Shown piece after piece: positions 55,214 through 63,971 of a stretch of DNA of 64,000 nucleotides. The notes beneath the pieces were generated by a model. That model was not told the DNA's origin, did no database searches, and saw nothing but the letters and a program-made list of their open reading frames with translations. Within the stretch, counting starts at the first letter, position 1. Each line of letters begins with the position of its first letter. This stretch comes from Rosettibacter primus (GTDB lineage: Bacteria > Bacteroidota > Ignavibacteria > Ignavibacteriales > Melioribacteraceae): positions 247,746 through 311,745 of the forward strand of contig NZ_JAYKGK010000004.1 in NCBI RefSeq assembly GCF_036860675.1, given 5' to 3'. The position numbers and the translations under genes were made by a program.

Positions 55214-57615
55214 TAAGTGCCTCTTAATTTTGCATTTAATTTTTCTTCAATTGCTTTTATTGCATTCCAGAAATCTTTATCAACTTCTTCTTCTGTTAGA
55301 GTTCTACTTTCATCAAAATACTCTAACTGAAATGCAAGACTTTTTTTACCTTTACCTAAACTTTCACTTTGGAAAATATCAAATAACTTAATATGATGCA
55401 ACAATTTAGAACTGGATTTTTTAATCACATCTATTACTGTTTCTGTTTCAATTGATTCATCAAGTATGAATGCAAAATCTCGATATACTTTTGGGTATTT
55501 TAATAACTCTTTGAATTCCTTTTTTGGCAATTGTAAGGTCTTAATAATTTCCAGATTAAAAATAAATGTTAATACATCCTGATTTATATCAAACAATTTT
55601 AATAATTCTTTTTTAACTATCCCTCCTTTTCCTAAAATTTTATTATCATATTTTATTTGAATACCTACTTCAAATTCATTTGTATCAATAATTTTTTCTG
55701 TTTCATAGATTAGAGAAGGCAATAACTTCATCAAAAAAGATTGAGCAAAACCTTTTAAATCATAAAAATCATAAGCTCTGTCTTTTTCATACCATTCTGT
55801 TTCAACCGCCTTTCCGCTTAATGCAATTATTAAACTTTCTTTCTCAGAAAAATCATCAAAGCTTTTAATCTCTTCGTCATGTTTTCTTTCAAAAATTTTT
55901 CCAATTTCATAAAGTTGAAGATTTTTTTCGTTTACTTTCAGATTATTTACTATTGCTTGAAGCATTCCTGGTAATAGAGATGGACGAAGATGAGTCATTT
56001 CAATGCTTTGAGGATTCAAAACTCCAATTGGATTTCCAAATCTTTTAGCAATTTCTTCTTTCAAAAGTGAATTGGTAACAATCTCATAAAATCCAAGTGA
56101 GTTCAAGATATTTCTAACATTATCGTTAAATGAAGATTGGTCAACTTTTTCTTCGAGTGTAACAGAAATTTTTTCTATCTCAGGAATTTTATCGTAACCA
56201 TAAATTCTTGCAATTTCTTCTATCAAATCAATCTCTCTTTCAATATCGTGTCGATAAGTTGGAACAGCTAAAGTTATTTTTTTCTCATCTTCATTTGTAA
56301 TTTCAAAACCAAGATTAACAAAAATTTTTTTTACTTTTTCTTTTTGAACTTCATAGCCTAAAATTTTTGGGATTCTTTGAAAACGCAATTCAACAGATTT
56401 CTGAATAAATGGATTTGGATAAACATCAATTTCACCTTTTGCAATTTCACCACCGGCAGTTTCATAAATTAATTGAGCGGCTCTTCTTGCAGCCCAAACC
56501 GTAATTCCATAATCAGTCCCTCTTTCAAAACGGTAAGATGCATCCGTCTGAAGTCCCAATCTTTTTGCAGTTTTTCTAATTGAAGAAGGATTAAAGTATG
56601 CGCTTTCAATTAAAATATTTTTTGTAGAAAAAGTAACTTCAGAATTTTCACCACCCATGACTCCTGCAACAGCTACAGGTTTTTCTGCGTCACATATCAT
56701 TAAATCTTTTGATGTCAATTCTCTCTCTTTCGAATCGAGTGTAACAAATTTTTCACCATCAGAAGCAGGTCGAACTACAATTTTTTTCTTGTTTAAATTA
56801 TCTAAATCAAATGCATGCAATGGTTGACCAACTTCATACAAAACATAATTTGTAACATCTACAACATTATTTATTGGTCTTAATCCTACACTTTTCAATC
56901 TTCTTTGAAGCCATTCAGGAGATTCTTTAATTTGAACATTCAATACTACTTTCCCCACATAACGAGGACAATTAATTTCATCAACAATTTCAACCGAAGC
57001 AACATCTTCCGATTTGATATTGGATTCATGAATTTCAACAGGAGGAATTTTTAAAGGTCTGTCAAAAATAGCTGATAAATCTCTTGCTACTCCAATATGA
57101 CTTAATGCATCTGCACGATTTGGAGTTATTGCAATATCAAGAATTACATCATTGATTCCGACAGCATCTGCAAACAAAGTTCCTTCTTTCAGTTCAGAAT
57201 TTAAAACCATAATTCCTTCATGATTATCACTCAATCCAAGTTCTTTTTCCGAGCATATCATTCCATAAGAAATTTCTCCACGAATTTTTACTATTTCTAA
57301 TTTCAATCCATTGAAAGGAATTACAGCTCCAACTTTTGCAAAAGGAACTTTTTGACCTGCTTCTACATTTGGAGCTCCACAAACTACATTATAATCTTGG
57401 AGACCATCGCTTACAATGCAAACAGAAAGCTTATCTGCATTTGGATGTTTTCTCTTTTCTTTTACATAACCGACAACAATATTTTCAAAATTTTTAGATT
57501 GGTCAATTACTTCTTCAACTTCTAATCCTGCAAGACTTAGTTTTTCTATTATTTCATTAAGAGGAATATCTTTCAAATCAATATAATCGTTAAGCCAATT
57601 TAGAGAAATTTTCAT
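55213..57615 (-). CDS. pheT: Phenylalanine-tRNA ligase subunit beta
   Basis: The 800-residue protein has the N-terminal tRNA-binding OB domain (about 40-150), the B3/B4 editing domain, B5, and a C-terminal anticodon-binding ferredoxin-like domain (KYPKVYRDFAFILDE near 715). It pairs with PheS in an alpha2-beta2 enzyme. Gap to pheS is 10 bp. Confidence 0.97.
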   Translation of the reverse strand: MKISLNWLNDYIDLKDIPLNEIIEKLSLAGLEVEEVIDQSKNFENIVVGYVKEKRKHPNADKLSVCIVSDGLQDYNVVCGAPNVEAGQKVPFAKVGAVIPFNGLKLEIVKIRGEISYGMICSEKELGLSDNHEGIMVLNSELKEGTLFADAVGINDVILDIAITPNRADALSHIGVARDLSAIFDRPLKIPPVEIHESNIKSEDVASVEIVDEINCPRYVGKVVLNVQIKESPEWLQRRLKSVGLRPINNVVDVTNYVLYEVGQPLHAFDLDNLNKKKIVVRPASDGEKFVTLDSKERELTSKDLMICDAEKPVAVAGVMGGENSEVTFSTKNILIESAYFNPSSIRKTAKRLGLQTDASYRFERGTDYGITVWAARRAAQLIYETAGGEIAKGEIDVYPNPFIQKSVELRFQRIPKILGYEVQKEKVKKIFVNLGFEITNEDEKKITLAVPTYRHDIEREIDLIEEIARIYGYDKIPEIEKISVTLEEKVDQSSFNDNVRNILNSLGFYEIVTNSLLKEEIAKRFGNPIGVLNPQSIEMTHLRPSLLPGMLQAIVNNLKVNEKNLQLYEIGKIFERKHDEEIKSFDDFSEKESLIIALSGKAVETEWYEKDRAYDFYDLKGFAQSFLMKLLPSLIYETEKIIDTNEFEVGIQIKYDNKILGKGGIVKKELLKLFDINQDVLTFIFNLEIIKTLQLPKKEFKELLKYPKVYRDFAFILDESIETETVIDVIKKSSSKLLHHIKLFDIFQSESLGKGKKSLAFQLEYFDESRTLTEEEVDKDFWNAIKAIEEKLNAKLRGT

Positions 57616-57625
57616 TTCATCACCT

Positions 57626-58618
57626 TTAAAATTGCCTTAGGAAACGAATATCGCTATCGAATAAAATTCTGATATCATCAATTCCATATTTACGCATTGC
57701 TGTTCTTTCTATTCCCATACCAAAAGCATAACCCACATATTCTTCTGGATCTATACCAACATTAATCAACACATTCGGGTCAACCATTCCGCAGCCAAGT
57801 ACTTCGAGCCATCTTCCTTCTTTACCTTTTGGCTGCCACCATACATCCATTTCTGCACTTGGTTCTGTAAATGGAAAGAAACTTGCACGAAATCGGTATT
57901 TGACATCATCGCCAAAAAATTGTTTTAAGAATGCAATCAGAGTTCCTTTTAATTCTGCAAATGTAACATCTTTGTCAACATATAAACCTTCAACCTGATG
58001 AAACAGACAATAACTTTTGGCACTTATAACCTCGTTACGATAAACTTTTCCAGGCATAATTGCACGAATCGGAGGTTTTTTCGATTTCATTAATCTAATT
58101 TGAACAGGTGAAGTATGAGTTCTTAATAAAAAATTTTGATTAATAAAAAATGTATCCTGCATATCACGAGCTGGATGGTCAGCAGGAAAATTTAATGCTT
58201 CAAAATTATTGTAATCAGATTCTAATTCCGGACCCTCATAAACAGAAAATCCTAATCCTTTAAAAATATTTTTTATCTCATCGAGAGTTTGAGTAATAAG
58301 ATGTTTGCTTCCAATAGTTTTAATTCTTCCCGGAAGTGTAACATCAAGAGATAATTCTTTTTTTGATTTTTCTTCGGCTTCAAGTTTTGATTTTAGTTCA
58401 TCATATTTCTGCTGAGCATAGTTTTTCAATTCATTAAGTTCTTTGCCAACAATTTTCTTTTCCTCTTTTGAAATTTCTTTGAACAAATCAAACAGTTGAG
58501 GAATAATTCCTTTACGGCTTAAATACTTTATGCGCAATTCTTCGAGAGCTTGAAGGTTAGTAATTTTTGAAATGTCTTCATCAAAAATTTTCCGGGTATC
58601 AGAAATTTTATTTAGCAT
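57626..58618 (-). CDS. pheS: Phenylalanine-tRNA ligase subunit alpha
   Basis: The 330-residue catalytic subunit has class-II motif 2 (HTSPVQIRLM, then MPGKVYRNE near 185) and GCGMVDPNVL, then the GMGIERTAMRKYGIDDIR motif 3. The start is Met 58618 with GGGG close upstream; the open frame reaches back to 58663 but that would lie inside the hairpin after rplT. Transcribed with rplT and, through a weak hairpin, probably with the whole thrS operon. Confidence 0.96.
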   Translation of the reverse strand: MLNKISDTRKIFDEDISKITNLQALEELRIKYLSRKGIIPQLFDLFKEISKEEKKIVGKELNELKNYAQQKYDELKSKLEAEEKSKKELSLDVTLPGRIKTIGSKHLITQTLDEIKNIFKGLGFSVYEGPELESDYNNFEALNFPADHPARDMQDTFFINQNFLLRTHTSPVQIRLMKSKKPPIRAIMPGKVYRNEVISAKSYCLFHQVEGLYVDKDVTFAELKGTLIAFLKQFFGDDVKYRFRASFFPFTEPSAEMDVWWQPKGKEGRWLEVLGCGMVDPNVLINVGIDPEEYVGYAFGMGIERTAMRKYGIDDIRILFDSDIRFLRQF

Positions 58619-58643
58619 ATTCATCCCCGAGAGTTTAAAATAA

Positions 58644-58682
58644 ATCCCTCTCGATTTTATCAATAATAAATTCGAGAGGGAT
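58644..58682 (-). terminator. Attenuator-like hairpin between rplT and pheS
   Basis: ATCCCTCTCGA pairs with TCGAGAGGGAT (perfect 11 bp, 17-nt loop), 5 bp past the rplT stop. On the minus strand it is followed by TTATTTT, a weak U-tract. It would lower, not abolish, pheST transcription. Confidence 0.7.
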
Positions 58683-58687
58683 AAAAG

Positions 58688-59035
58688 TTAATTCATTGCA
58701 AATTTCACTACATCAGAGAAAGCTTTAGGATTCTCAACAGCTAAGCTTGCAAGAATTTTTCTATTAATACTTATTCCTTTTTTATTAAGTGCACCAATCA
58801 AACGAGAATAAGTAGTTCCATTTTCTCTTGCAGCTGCATTAATTCTTACAATCCACAAAGAACGAAATTCTCTCTTTTTTAACTTTCTATCTCTGTATGC
58901 GTGAAGTAATCCTTTTTCGATATGATGTTTTGCAACTGTAAGAACATTCTTACGAGCACCCCAATAACCCTTTGCAAGTTTAAGTATTTTTTTACGTCTT
59001 CTTTTCGACGCAACATGATTTACTGAGCGTGGCAT
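58688..59035 (-). CDS. rplT: 50S ribosomal protein L20
   Basis: The 115-residue protein starts MPRSVNHVASKRRRKKILKL and contains KGYWGARKNV, then LWIVRINAAARENGTTYS, all L20 signatures. It is an early assembly protein and in many bacteria represses its own operon by binding its mRNA. Here it follows rpmI by 18 bp. Confidence 0.98.
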   Translation of the reverse strand: MPRSVNHVASKRRRKKILKLAKGYWGARKNVLTVAKHHIEKGLLHAYRDRKLKKREFRSLWIVRINAAARENGTTYSRLIGALNKKGISINRKILASLAVENPKAFSDVVKFAMN

Positions 59036-59053
59036 TTTCTATTCCTCTCCAAT

Positions 59054-59245
59054 TTATTGTATCATTATTTTAACTCTTTTTAAATCTGCTTTAGAAACAA
59101 GAGTTGCTTTTCTAAGATTTCTTTTTCTTTTTCTTGATTTAGTAGTTAGAATATGTGATTTGTATGCTTTGTTTCTTTTGATTTTTCCTGTGCCAGTAAC
59201 TCTAAAAGTTTTTTTGGCACCACGATTACTTTTCATTTTTGGCAT
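59054..59245 (-). CDS. rpmI: 50S ribosomal protein L35
   Basis: A 63-residue, very basic protein: MPKMKSNRGAKKTFRVTGTG, then SHILTTKSRKRKRNLR. It is in the standard infC-rpmI-rplT order, 12 bp after infC. Confidence 0.98.
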   Translation of the reverse strand: MPKMKSNRGAKKTFRVTGTGKIKRNKAYKSHILTTKSRKRKRNLRKATLVSKADLKRVKIMIQ

Positions 59246-59257
59246 TATCTCACCTAT

Positions 59258-59785
59258 CTATTTTTTCTTTTTACCTTTTTGCGGTGCTAATATGGCATGC
59301 ATCGCTCTGCCTTCAAACTTTGGTTCTTGTTCTACTTTTGCAATATCCGACAGCCTTTCAATAAATTTTCTTAAAAGTTCTTCCCCAATTTCAGTATATG
59401 CTAATTCTCTTCCTTTAAATATGACAGAAACTTTTACCTTATTTCCATCTTCAATAAAATTTGCTGCATGTCGAGCTTTAAAATCAAAGTCATGAACATC
59501 TGTATTAGGATGAAGTCTTATTTCTTTAAGAACGCTAACCTGCTGTTTTTTCTTTTGAAGTTTTTCTCTTTTCTGTTGTTCATAAACAAATTTGCCGTAA
59601 TCAATAATTTTGCATACAGGAGGATTTGCCTGTGGCGCAATTTCAACTAAATCCATTCCTGCTTCTTCTGCTTTTTGTAATGCATCTTTAATTGATACTA
59701 TTCCTATTTGTTCTCCATTAGCTCCAATTAATCTTACTTCTGGAGATTTAATTTCCTGATTTACACGGTGTTTTACTTGTGTAAT
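59258..59785 (-). CDS. infC: Translation initiation factor IF-3 (AUU start)
   Basis: The 175-residue protein includes HRVNQEIKSPEVRLIGANGEQIG-type N-domain residues and the DLVEIAPQANPPVCKIIDYGKF linker region. The only start that gives the full N-domain is ATT at 59785, preceded by GAGGT at 5 bp; the first ATG (59656) would remove 43 conserved residues, and an in-frame stop lies 2 codons before the ATT. Use of AUU is the known self-limiting start of infC, by which IF-3 represses its own translation. Confidence 0.96.
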   Translation of the reverse strand: MTQVKHRVNQEIKSPEVRLIGANGEQIGIVSIKDALQKAEEAGMDLVEIAPQANPPVCKIIDYGKFVYEQQKREKLQKKKQQVSVLKEIRLHPNTDVHDFDFKARHAANFIEDGNKVKVSVIFKGRELAYTEIGEELLRKFIERLSDIAKVEQEPKFEGRAMHAILAPQKGKKKK

Positions 59786-59796
59786 ATATTACCTCA

Positions 59797-61728
59797 TTAA
59801 TTGTGATTAATTCTGTTTTTTATTTCTGATTGAATTATATCAATAAAATCATTTAATGCATAACTTCCTTTATCACCTACTTTGTGTTGACGCACTGATA
59901 CTGTTCCTGAATTTTTTTCTTTTTCACCAACAATCAACATATAAGGAACTTTTTGAGTTTCCCAATCTCTTATTTTATATCCAATCTTCTCATTTCTTTC
60001 ATCTAACTCTGCAAAAATATCTAAATCTTTTAATTGTTTGTATATCTCTTTTGCATAATCAAGATAATTTTGTGAAACAGGTACAACTGCAACTTGAATA
60101 GGTGCAAGCCAAGTAGGAAATGCCCCTGCATAATGTTCAATTAAAATTCCCATAAATCTTTCAATAGAGCCGAGCAATGCGCGATGAACCATAAAAGGAC
60201 GATGTTCTTTTCCATCTTCTCCAATGTATTTCATATCAAAACGTTCTGGAAGATTAAAATCAAATTGAACTGTACTTAATTGCCATTCACGATTCAGAGC
60301 ATCTTTAATTTTGATGTCAATTTTTGGTCCGTAAAAAGCCCCTCCTCCTTCATCAATTTCATAATGTAAATTTTCTCTTTCGAGAGCATGTTTAAGAGAA
60401 TTTATTGCTCTTTCCCAGATTGAATCTTCACCAATTGCATCTTCTGGTTTTGTAGCGATATAAAATTTCAAATCTTCGAAACCAAAAGACCTCAACATAA
60501 AGATTGAGAATCGAACTACTTCTATTATTTCATCTTCAATTTGTTCTTGAGTGCAAAAGATATGAGCATCATCTTGAGTGAATCCTCGCACACGTAATAG
60601 TCCATGAAGTACACCACTTTTTTCATAACGATATACAGTTCCTAATTCAGCCCATCTTAGCGGAAGTTCACGATAAGAGCGTAGTTTAGATTTATAAATC
60701 ATAATATGAAATGGACAATTCATTGGTTTAATATAATAATCCTGCTCATCAATACTCATAGGTGCATACATATTCTCTTTGTAGAATGATAGATGACCAC
60801 TTGTTTCCCAAAGCCAGCTTTTTCCCATGTGAGGAGAATAAAGAAGTTCATAGCCATTTTTAATATGTTGAGCGCGCCAGAATGTTTCGATTGTATTTCT
60901 GATTCTTGCACCTTTAGGATGCCAGTAAATCAAACCAGCACCAGCTTCTTCATGAACACTGTATAAATCGAGCTGCTTACCAAGTTTTCTATGATCTCTT
61001 TTCTTTGCTTCTTCAAGAAATAACAAATAATCATCGAGCATTTTTTTCTTCGGGAAAGAAATGCCGTAAATTCTTTGAAGCTGTTTATTCTTTTCATCAC
61101 CTCGCCAGTAAGAACCCGATACGCTTAATAATTTTATATATTTTATTTTCCCTGTATCAGGGAGATGAGGACCAGTGCACAAATCAGTAAAATCACCTTC
61201 TTCATAAATACTAATTACATCTTTTGAATCATCAAGTTCACTCAGGATTTCAAGTTTATAATTATCACCTTTTTTTTCAAAAAATTTAATTGCTTCTTCT
61301 TTGCTAAGTTCAGTACGCTTAAATGGATTTTTCTGTTTTGCAATTTCCTGCATTTTGTTTTCAATCTTTACAAGGTCATCATCGGTCAATTTTGTATTAA
61401 TATCAATATCATAATAAAATCCTGCATCAATAGCAGGACCAACCCCAAACTTAGCTTCTGGAAAAAGTGATTGAACTGCATGAGCCATCAAATGAGAAGT
61501 TGAATGCCAATAAGTTTCTTTACCTTCTTCATCATCGAAAGTAAGAATTTCAATTTCAGAATCATCATAAATTTTTGTAGAAAGGTCTTTTAAAGCACCA
61601 TTAATTCTTGCAACAAGAGCATCTTCTGCAAGACGCGAAGAAATTTGTTGAGCAATTTGAAGAGGTGTAATTCCCTTTTCAAATTCTTTTATAGAGCCAT
61701 CAGGAAATTTTATTTTAATTTTATCCAT
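59797..61728 (-). CDS. thrS: Threonine-tRNA ligase
   Basis: The 643-residue protein has an N-terminal TGS domain (1-62) and an editing domain with HSTSHLMAHAV near 75. The catalytic core holds the zinc-binding MNCPFHIMIYK cysteine and the VRGFTQDDAHIFC motif, and the C-terminus is an anticodon-binding domain. It follows tRNA-Val by 46 bp with only a terminator-like hairpin between them, so it is probably expressed partly by read-through. Confidence 0.97.
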   Translation of the reverse strand: MDKIKIKFPDGSIKEFEKGITPLQIAQQISSRLAEDALVARINGALKDLSTKIYDDSEIEILTFDDEEGKETYWHSTSHLMAHAVQSLFPEAKFGVGPAIDAGFYYDIDINTKLTDDDLVKIENKMQEIAKQKNPFKRTELSKEEAIKFFEKKGDNYKLEILSELDDSKDVISIYEEGDFTDLCTGPHLPDTGKIKYIKLLSVSGSYWRGDEKNKQLQRIYGISFPKKKMLDDYLLFLEEAKKRDHRKLGKQLDLYSVHEEAGAGLIYWHPKGARIRNTIETFWRAQHIKNGYELLYSPHMGKSWLWETSGHLSFYKENMYAPMSIDEQDYYIKPMNCPFHIMIYKSKLRSYRELPLRWAELGTVYRYEKSGVLHGLLRVRGFTQDDAHIFCTQEQIEDEIIEVVRFSIFMLRSFGFEDLKFYIATKPEDAIGEDSIWERAINSLKHALERENLHYEIDEGGGAFYGPKIDIKIKDALNREWQLSTVQFDFNLPERFDMKYIGEDGKEHRPFMVHRALLGSIERFMGILIEHYAGAFPTWLAPIQVAVVPVSQNYLDYAKEIYKQLKDLDIFAELDERNEKIGYKIRDWETQKVPYMLIVGEKEKNSGTVSVRQHKVGDKGSYALNDFIDIIQSEIKNRINHN

Positions 61729-61741
61729 AATATACCTTAAT

Positions 61742-61765
61742 TAAAAAAAAACGGAGTTAACTCCG
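61742..61765 (-). terminator. Terminator/attenuator between tRNA-Val and thrS
   Basis: CGGAG/CTCCG stem (61752-61765) with a 4-nt loop, followed on the minus strand by nine T. It ends 14 bp before the thrS start codon, so no promoter fits between it and thrS. Confidence 0.8.
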
Positions 61766-61773
61766 GCTTAATG

Positions 61774-61847
61774 TGGGTTCTATAGGACTCGAACCTATGA
61801 CCTTCTGCACGTCAAGCAGACGCTCTAGCCAACTGAGCTAAGAACCC
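61774..61847 (-). tRNA. tRNA-Val (GAC)
   Basis: A 74-nt cloverleaf: acceptor GGGTTCT/AGAACCC, anticodon loop TTGACGT with GAC, T loop TTCGAGT, discriminator A, no encoded CCA. It lies about 70 bp after tRNA-Leu on the same strand with no separate promoter box seen, so the two are probably one transcript. Confidence 0.97.
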
Positions 61848-61916
61848 AAAAATTATATAGTCATTTTGGTTGATATCCTATTAATTTCCTTTTGATAATT
61901 AAATACTTAAAACAAG

Positions 61917-62003
61917 TACCGAGGGCCGGACTCGAACCGGCACGGGTGTTTAACACCCACAGGATTTTAAGTCCTGTGCGTCTACCAATTCCGCCACCCC
62001 GGC
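61917..62003 (-). tRNA. tRNA-Leu (TAA)
   Basis: An 87-nt cloverleaf with a long variable arm (GGGTGTTAAACACCC), anticodon loop CTTAAAA with TAA, T loop TTCGAGT, discriminator A. The acceptor pairs GCCGGGG with CCTCGGT including G-U pairs. Confidence 0.96.
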
Positions 62004-62040
62004 ATGTCAAAGAAAAAAGTACCATTTAATAAATAGTGTG

Positions 62041-62072
62041 CAAATATAAACTTTTTTTTTATTTTTTTGCAA
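62041..62072 (-). promoter_or_regulatory. Promoter of the tRNA-Leu - tRNA-Val (- thrS) transcript
   Basis: On the minus strand TTG (62072-62070), 21-nt spacer, TATATTTG (62048-62041), a perfect TAnnTTTG box, 37 bp before tRNA-Leu. Confidence 0.65.
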
Positions 62073-62140
62073 TATTGAACAGATATTACTTTTGAACAAT
62101 ATAAAATTTTTTGTTTGATAATTTTTCGTTCAATAGAAAT

Positions 62141-62171
62141 TTGCATACATATCAACAAAGCATTATTTTTG
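62141..62171 (+). promoter_or_regulatory. Promoter of the CAU tRNA
   Basis: TTG (62141-62143), 20-nt spacer, TATTTTTG (62164-62171), perfect TAnnTTTG box, 12 bp before the tRNA. Confidence 0.7.
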
Positions 62172-62183
62172 CAACACTAAATT

Positions 62184-62257
62184 GGGCCCATAGCTCAGTT
62201 GGTTAGAGCAGCTGACTCATAATCAGCGGGTCGGAGGTTCAAGTCCTTCTGGGCCCA
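62184..62257 (+). tRNA. tRNA with CAT anticodon (Met or lysidine-type Ile2)
   Basis: A 74-nt cloverleaf: acceptor GGGCCCA/TGGGCCC, anticodon loop CTCATAA with CAT, T loop TTCAAGT, discriminator A. The TTCAAGTCC T-arm resembles known Ile2 genes, whereas the class cannot be settled without a tRNA classifier. It is not an initiator (no unpaired first base; no three-GC anticodon stem). Confidence 0.95.
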
Positions 62258-62265
62258 CAAAAACC

Positions 62266-62293
62266 CTCATTTTTGAGTAAAATGAGTTTTTTT
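62266..62293 (+). terminator. Terminator of the CAU tRNA
   Basis: CTCATTTT pairs with AAAATGAG around a 5-nt loop, then TTTTTTTA. Starts 8 bp after the tRNA. Confidence 0.85.
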
Positions 62294-62852
62294 ATTTTAT
62301 CTAAATATTAATTTTCCCATTGTTTGGCTATTCTTAGCCAAAATTTTTACTAACTTTTCGATCTCATTGCTCTTTTACCCCCCCCCTCATTAAATGCTTG
62401 GTGAAATAAAATTCTATGGGGATATTTTATGAATAAAATTTTTCTCTCACTAAAATTAAAAGCTTCCCTTAATGGCAAATTATCTACTACCAGAATGGAA
62501 AAGCACTTTTAAAAGTACTGGGACTAATATTAAATCTGAAACTTTCCATTTCTTATCTCAGCTCAAAGAATTAATTGGGTGTGATTAAAAAATAATTTTT
62601 CAATATTAAAATCTGTGAAGATTTTATTTACCCAATTTTTTCCGGAAGCTTAGGCCTTTTAAATACCTCTTTCTTTTATTTACACACTTTTTAGAACACT
62701 ACTAAAATTTAATAATAAAATATTCCTTGACATAAAAAAATTTATTCAATAAGTTACTTAACAAGTATATGGGGGTACTTTTGAAAAATCAAAAAGCTTA
62801 TATTTTTATTAAGAAAGATTCAGATAAACATAGTTTAATTATTTCTCCCAAT
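62294..62852. other. Intergenic region before the integrase remnant
   Basis: About 560 bp. It has a C-run (62380s), two short frames of 27 and 38 codons near 62430-62588 without recognisable features, and no attC-like GTTRRRY/RYYYAAC pair that I could find. An attI site could lie here but none is demonstrable. Confidence 0.4.
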
Positions 62853-63803
62853 ATGAACAAACCAAAATTACTTGATGAAGTAAGAATACACTTAAGATTA
62901 AATCATTACAGCAGAAAATCAGAAGAAGCATACATTGGCTGAATAAAAAGGTTTATTCTATTTCACAATAAAAGACATCCGAATGAAATGGGCAAAGATG
63001 AGATTCAGAAATTCACAAATCATCTTGCAGTAGAACAAAATGTTTCATCCTCAACACAAAATCAGGCATTGCAGGCAATATTGTATCTGTATAAAAATGT
63101 TTTAAAGAAAGAAGTTGGATGGCTGGATGAAATAAAACATGCAACAAGAATAAAACATCTGCCAATAGTATTTTCAAGGAATGAAATAACAAAGATTTTA
63201 AACATTTAAATGGAGTACCAAAGCTGGTTGTTTCACTTTGATATGGTAGCGGTTTAAGATTATCTGAATCTTTAAGTCTTAGAATAAAAGATATTGATTT
63301 TGAATATAGACAAATAATTGTTAGAGATGGTAAAGAGGGAAAAGACAGGAATACTAATTTTACCTTTATCAATAATTCCAGAGCTGAAAAATTATTTAAA
63401 TGAAGTTTATAAACAACACAAAAAAGATTTAAGCAAAGGAAAAGGAGAAACCTTACTTCCATACGCATTAGATAATAAATATCCAAATGTTGTCAAGGAA
63501 TTCGGCTTGCAATATGCATTCCTGGTAGACAAGTATATAAAGCATAAAGAGAGCGGTAAAATTAAATGGCATATTCACGAAAGTACAATTCAGCGAGCAG
63601 TAAAAGACGCTATAAAAAAAGCCAGTATAATTAAGCAAGGTAGTCCACATACATTTCGTCACAGTTTTACTACTCATTTACTGGAAAACGGTTATGACAT
63701 TAGAACTATTCAAGAATTGCTTGGTCACAGTTCGGTAAAAACAACAATGATTTATACACACGTCCTGAATAAAGGACTTGGAGTTAAAAGTCCATTAGAC
63801 TGA
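62853..63803 (+). pseudogene. Decayed integron integrase (IntI-type tyrosine recombinase)
   Basis: Pieces in three frames join into one IntI protein. MNKPKLLDEVRIHLRLNHYS then TGA at codon 30 (62940, in place of a conserved aromatic) and continuing IKRFILFHNKRHP; a frame change near 63203; TGA at 63239 just before YGSGLRLSESLSLR; a second frame change near 63347; then an intact 3' part. That part has the IntI-specific insert LLPYALDNKYPNVVKEFGLQY, then HTFRHSFTTHLLENGYD (R and H of the catalytic set), LGHSSVKTTMIYTHV with the nucleophilic Tyr, and LGVKSPLD. Two nonsense codons and two frameshifts make it inactive. Confidence 0.9.
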
Positions 63804-63875
63804 AATGTTTTAAGAATTATATTATGCAGATGCTATTTTTAAATATTAAGAATTTTACACAAAAACAAAGCTATT

Positions 63876-63913
63876 GGAATAATATCCTGCAACTGCACGC
63901 AGGATATCGTTCC
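63876..63913. repeat. Palindrome downstream of the integrase remnant
   Basis: ATATCCTGC (63882-63890) and GCAGGATAT (63899-63907) form a perfect 9-bp stem, extended by GGAA/TTCC after a 2-nt mismatch on each side, with an 8-nt loop. No U-run follows. It could be a terminator remnant or a recombination-site relic; the integron core sequences are missing. Confidence 0.5.
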
Positions 63914-63971
63914 TTAAATAATAAATCTGTGCAGTATAATTAATAGTTATATGGCTAATAAGAGGTGTAAA

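Noticed and set aside
62430..62588. Two short frames (27 and 38 codons) before the integrase remnant
   Set aside because: Too short, no recognisable sequence and no coupling to neighbours.
63804..63971. attC site or gene cassette after the integrase
   Set aside because: A palindrome is present but the GTTRRRY and RYYYAAC core sites are not.
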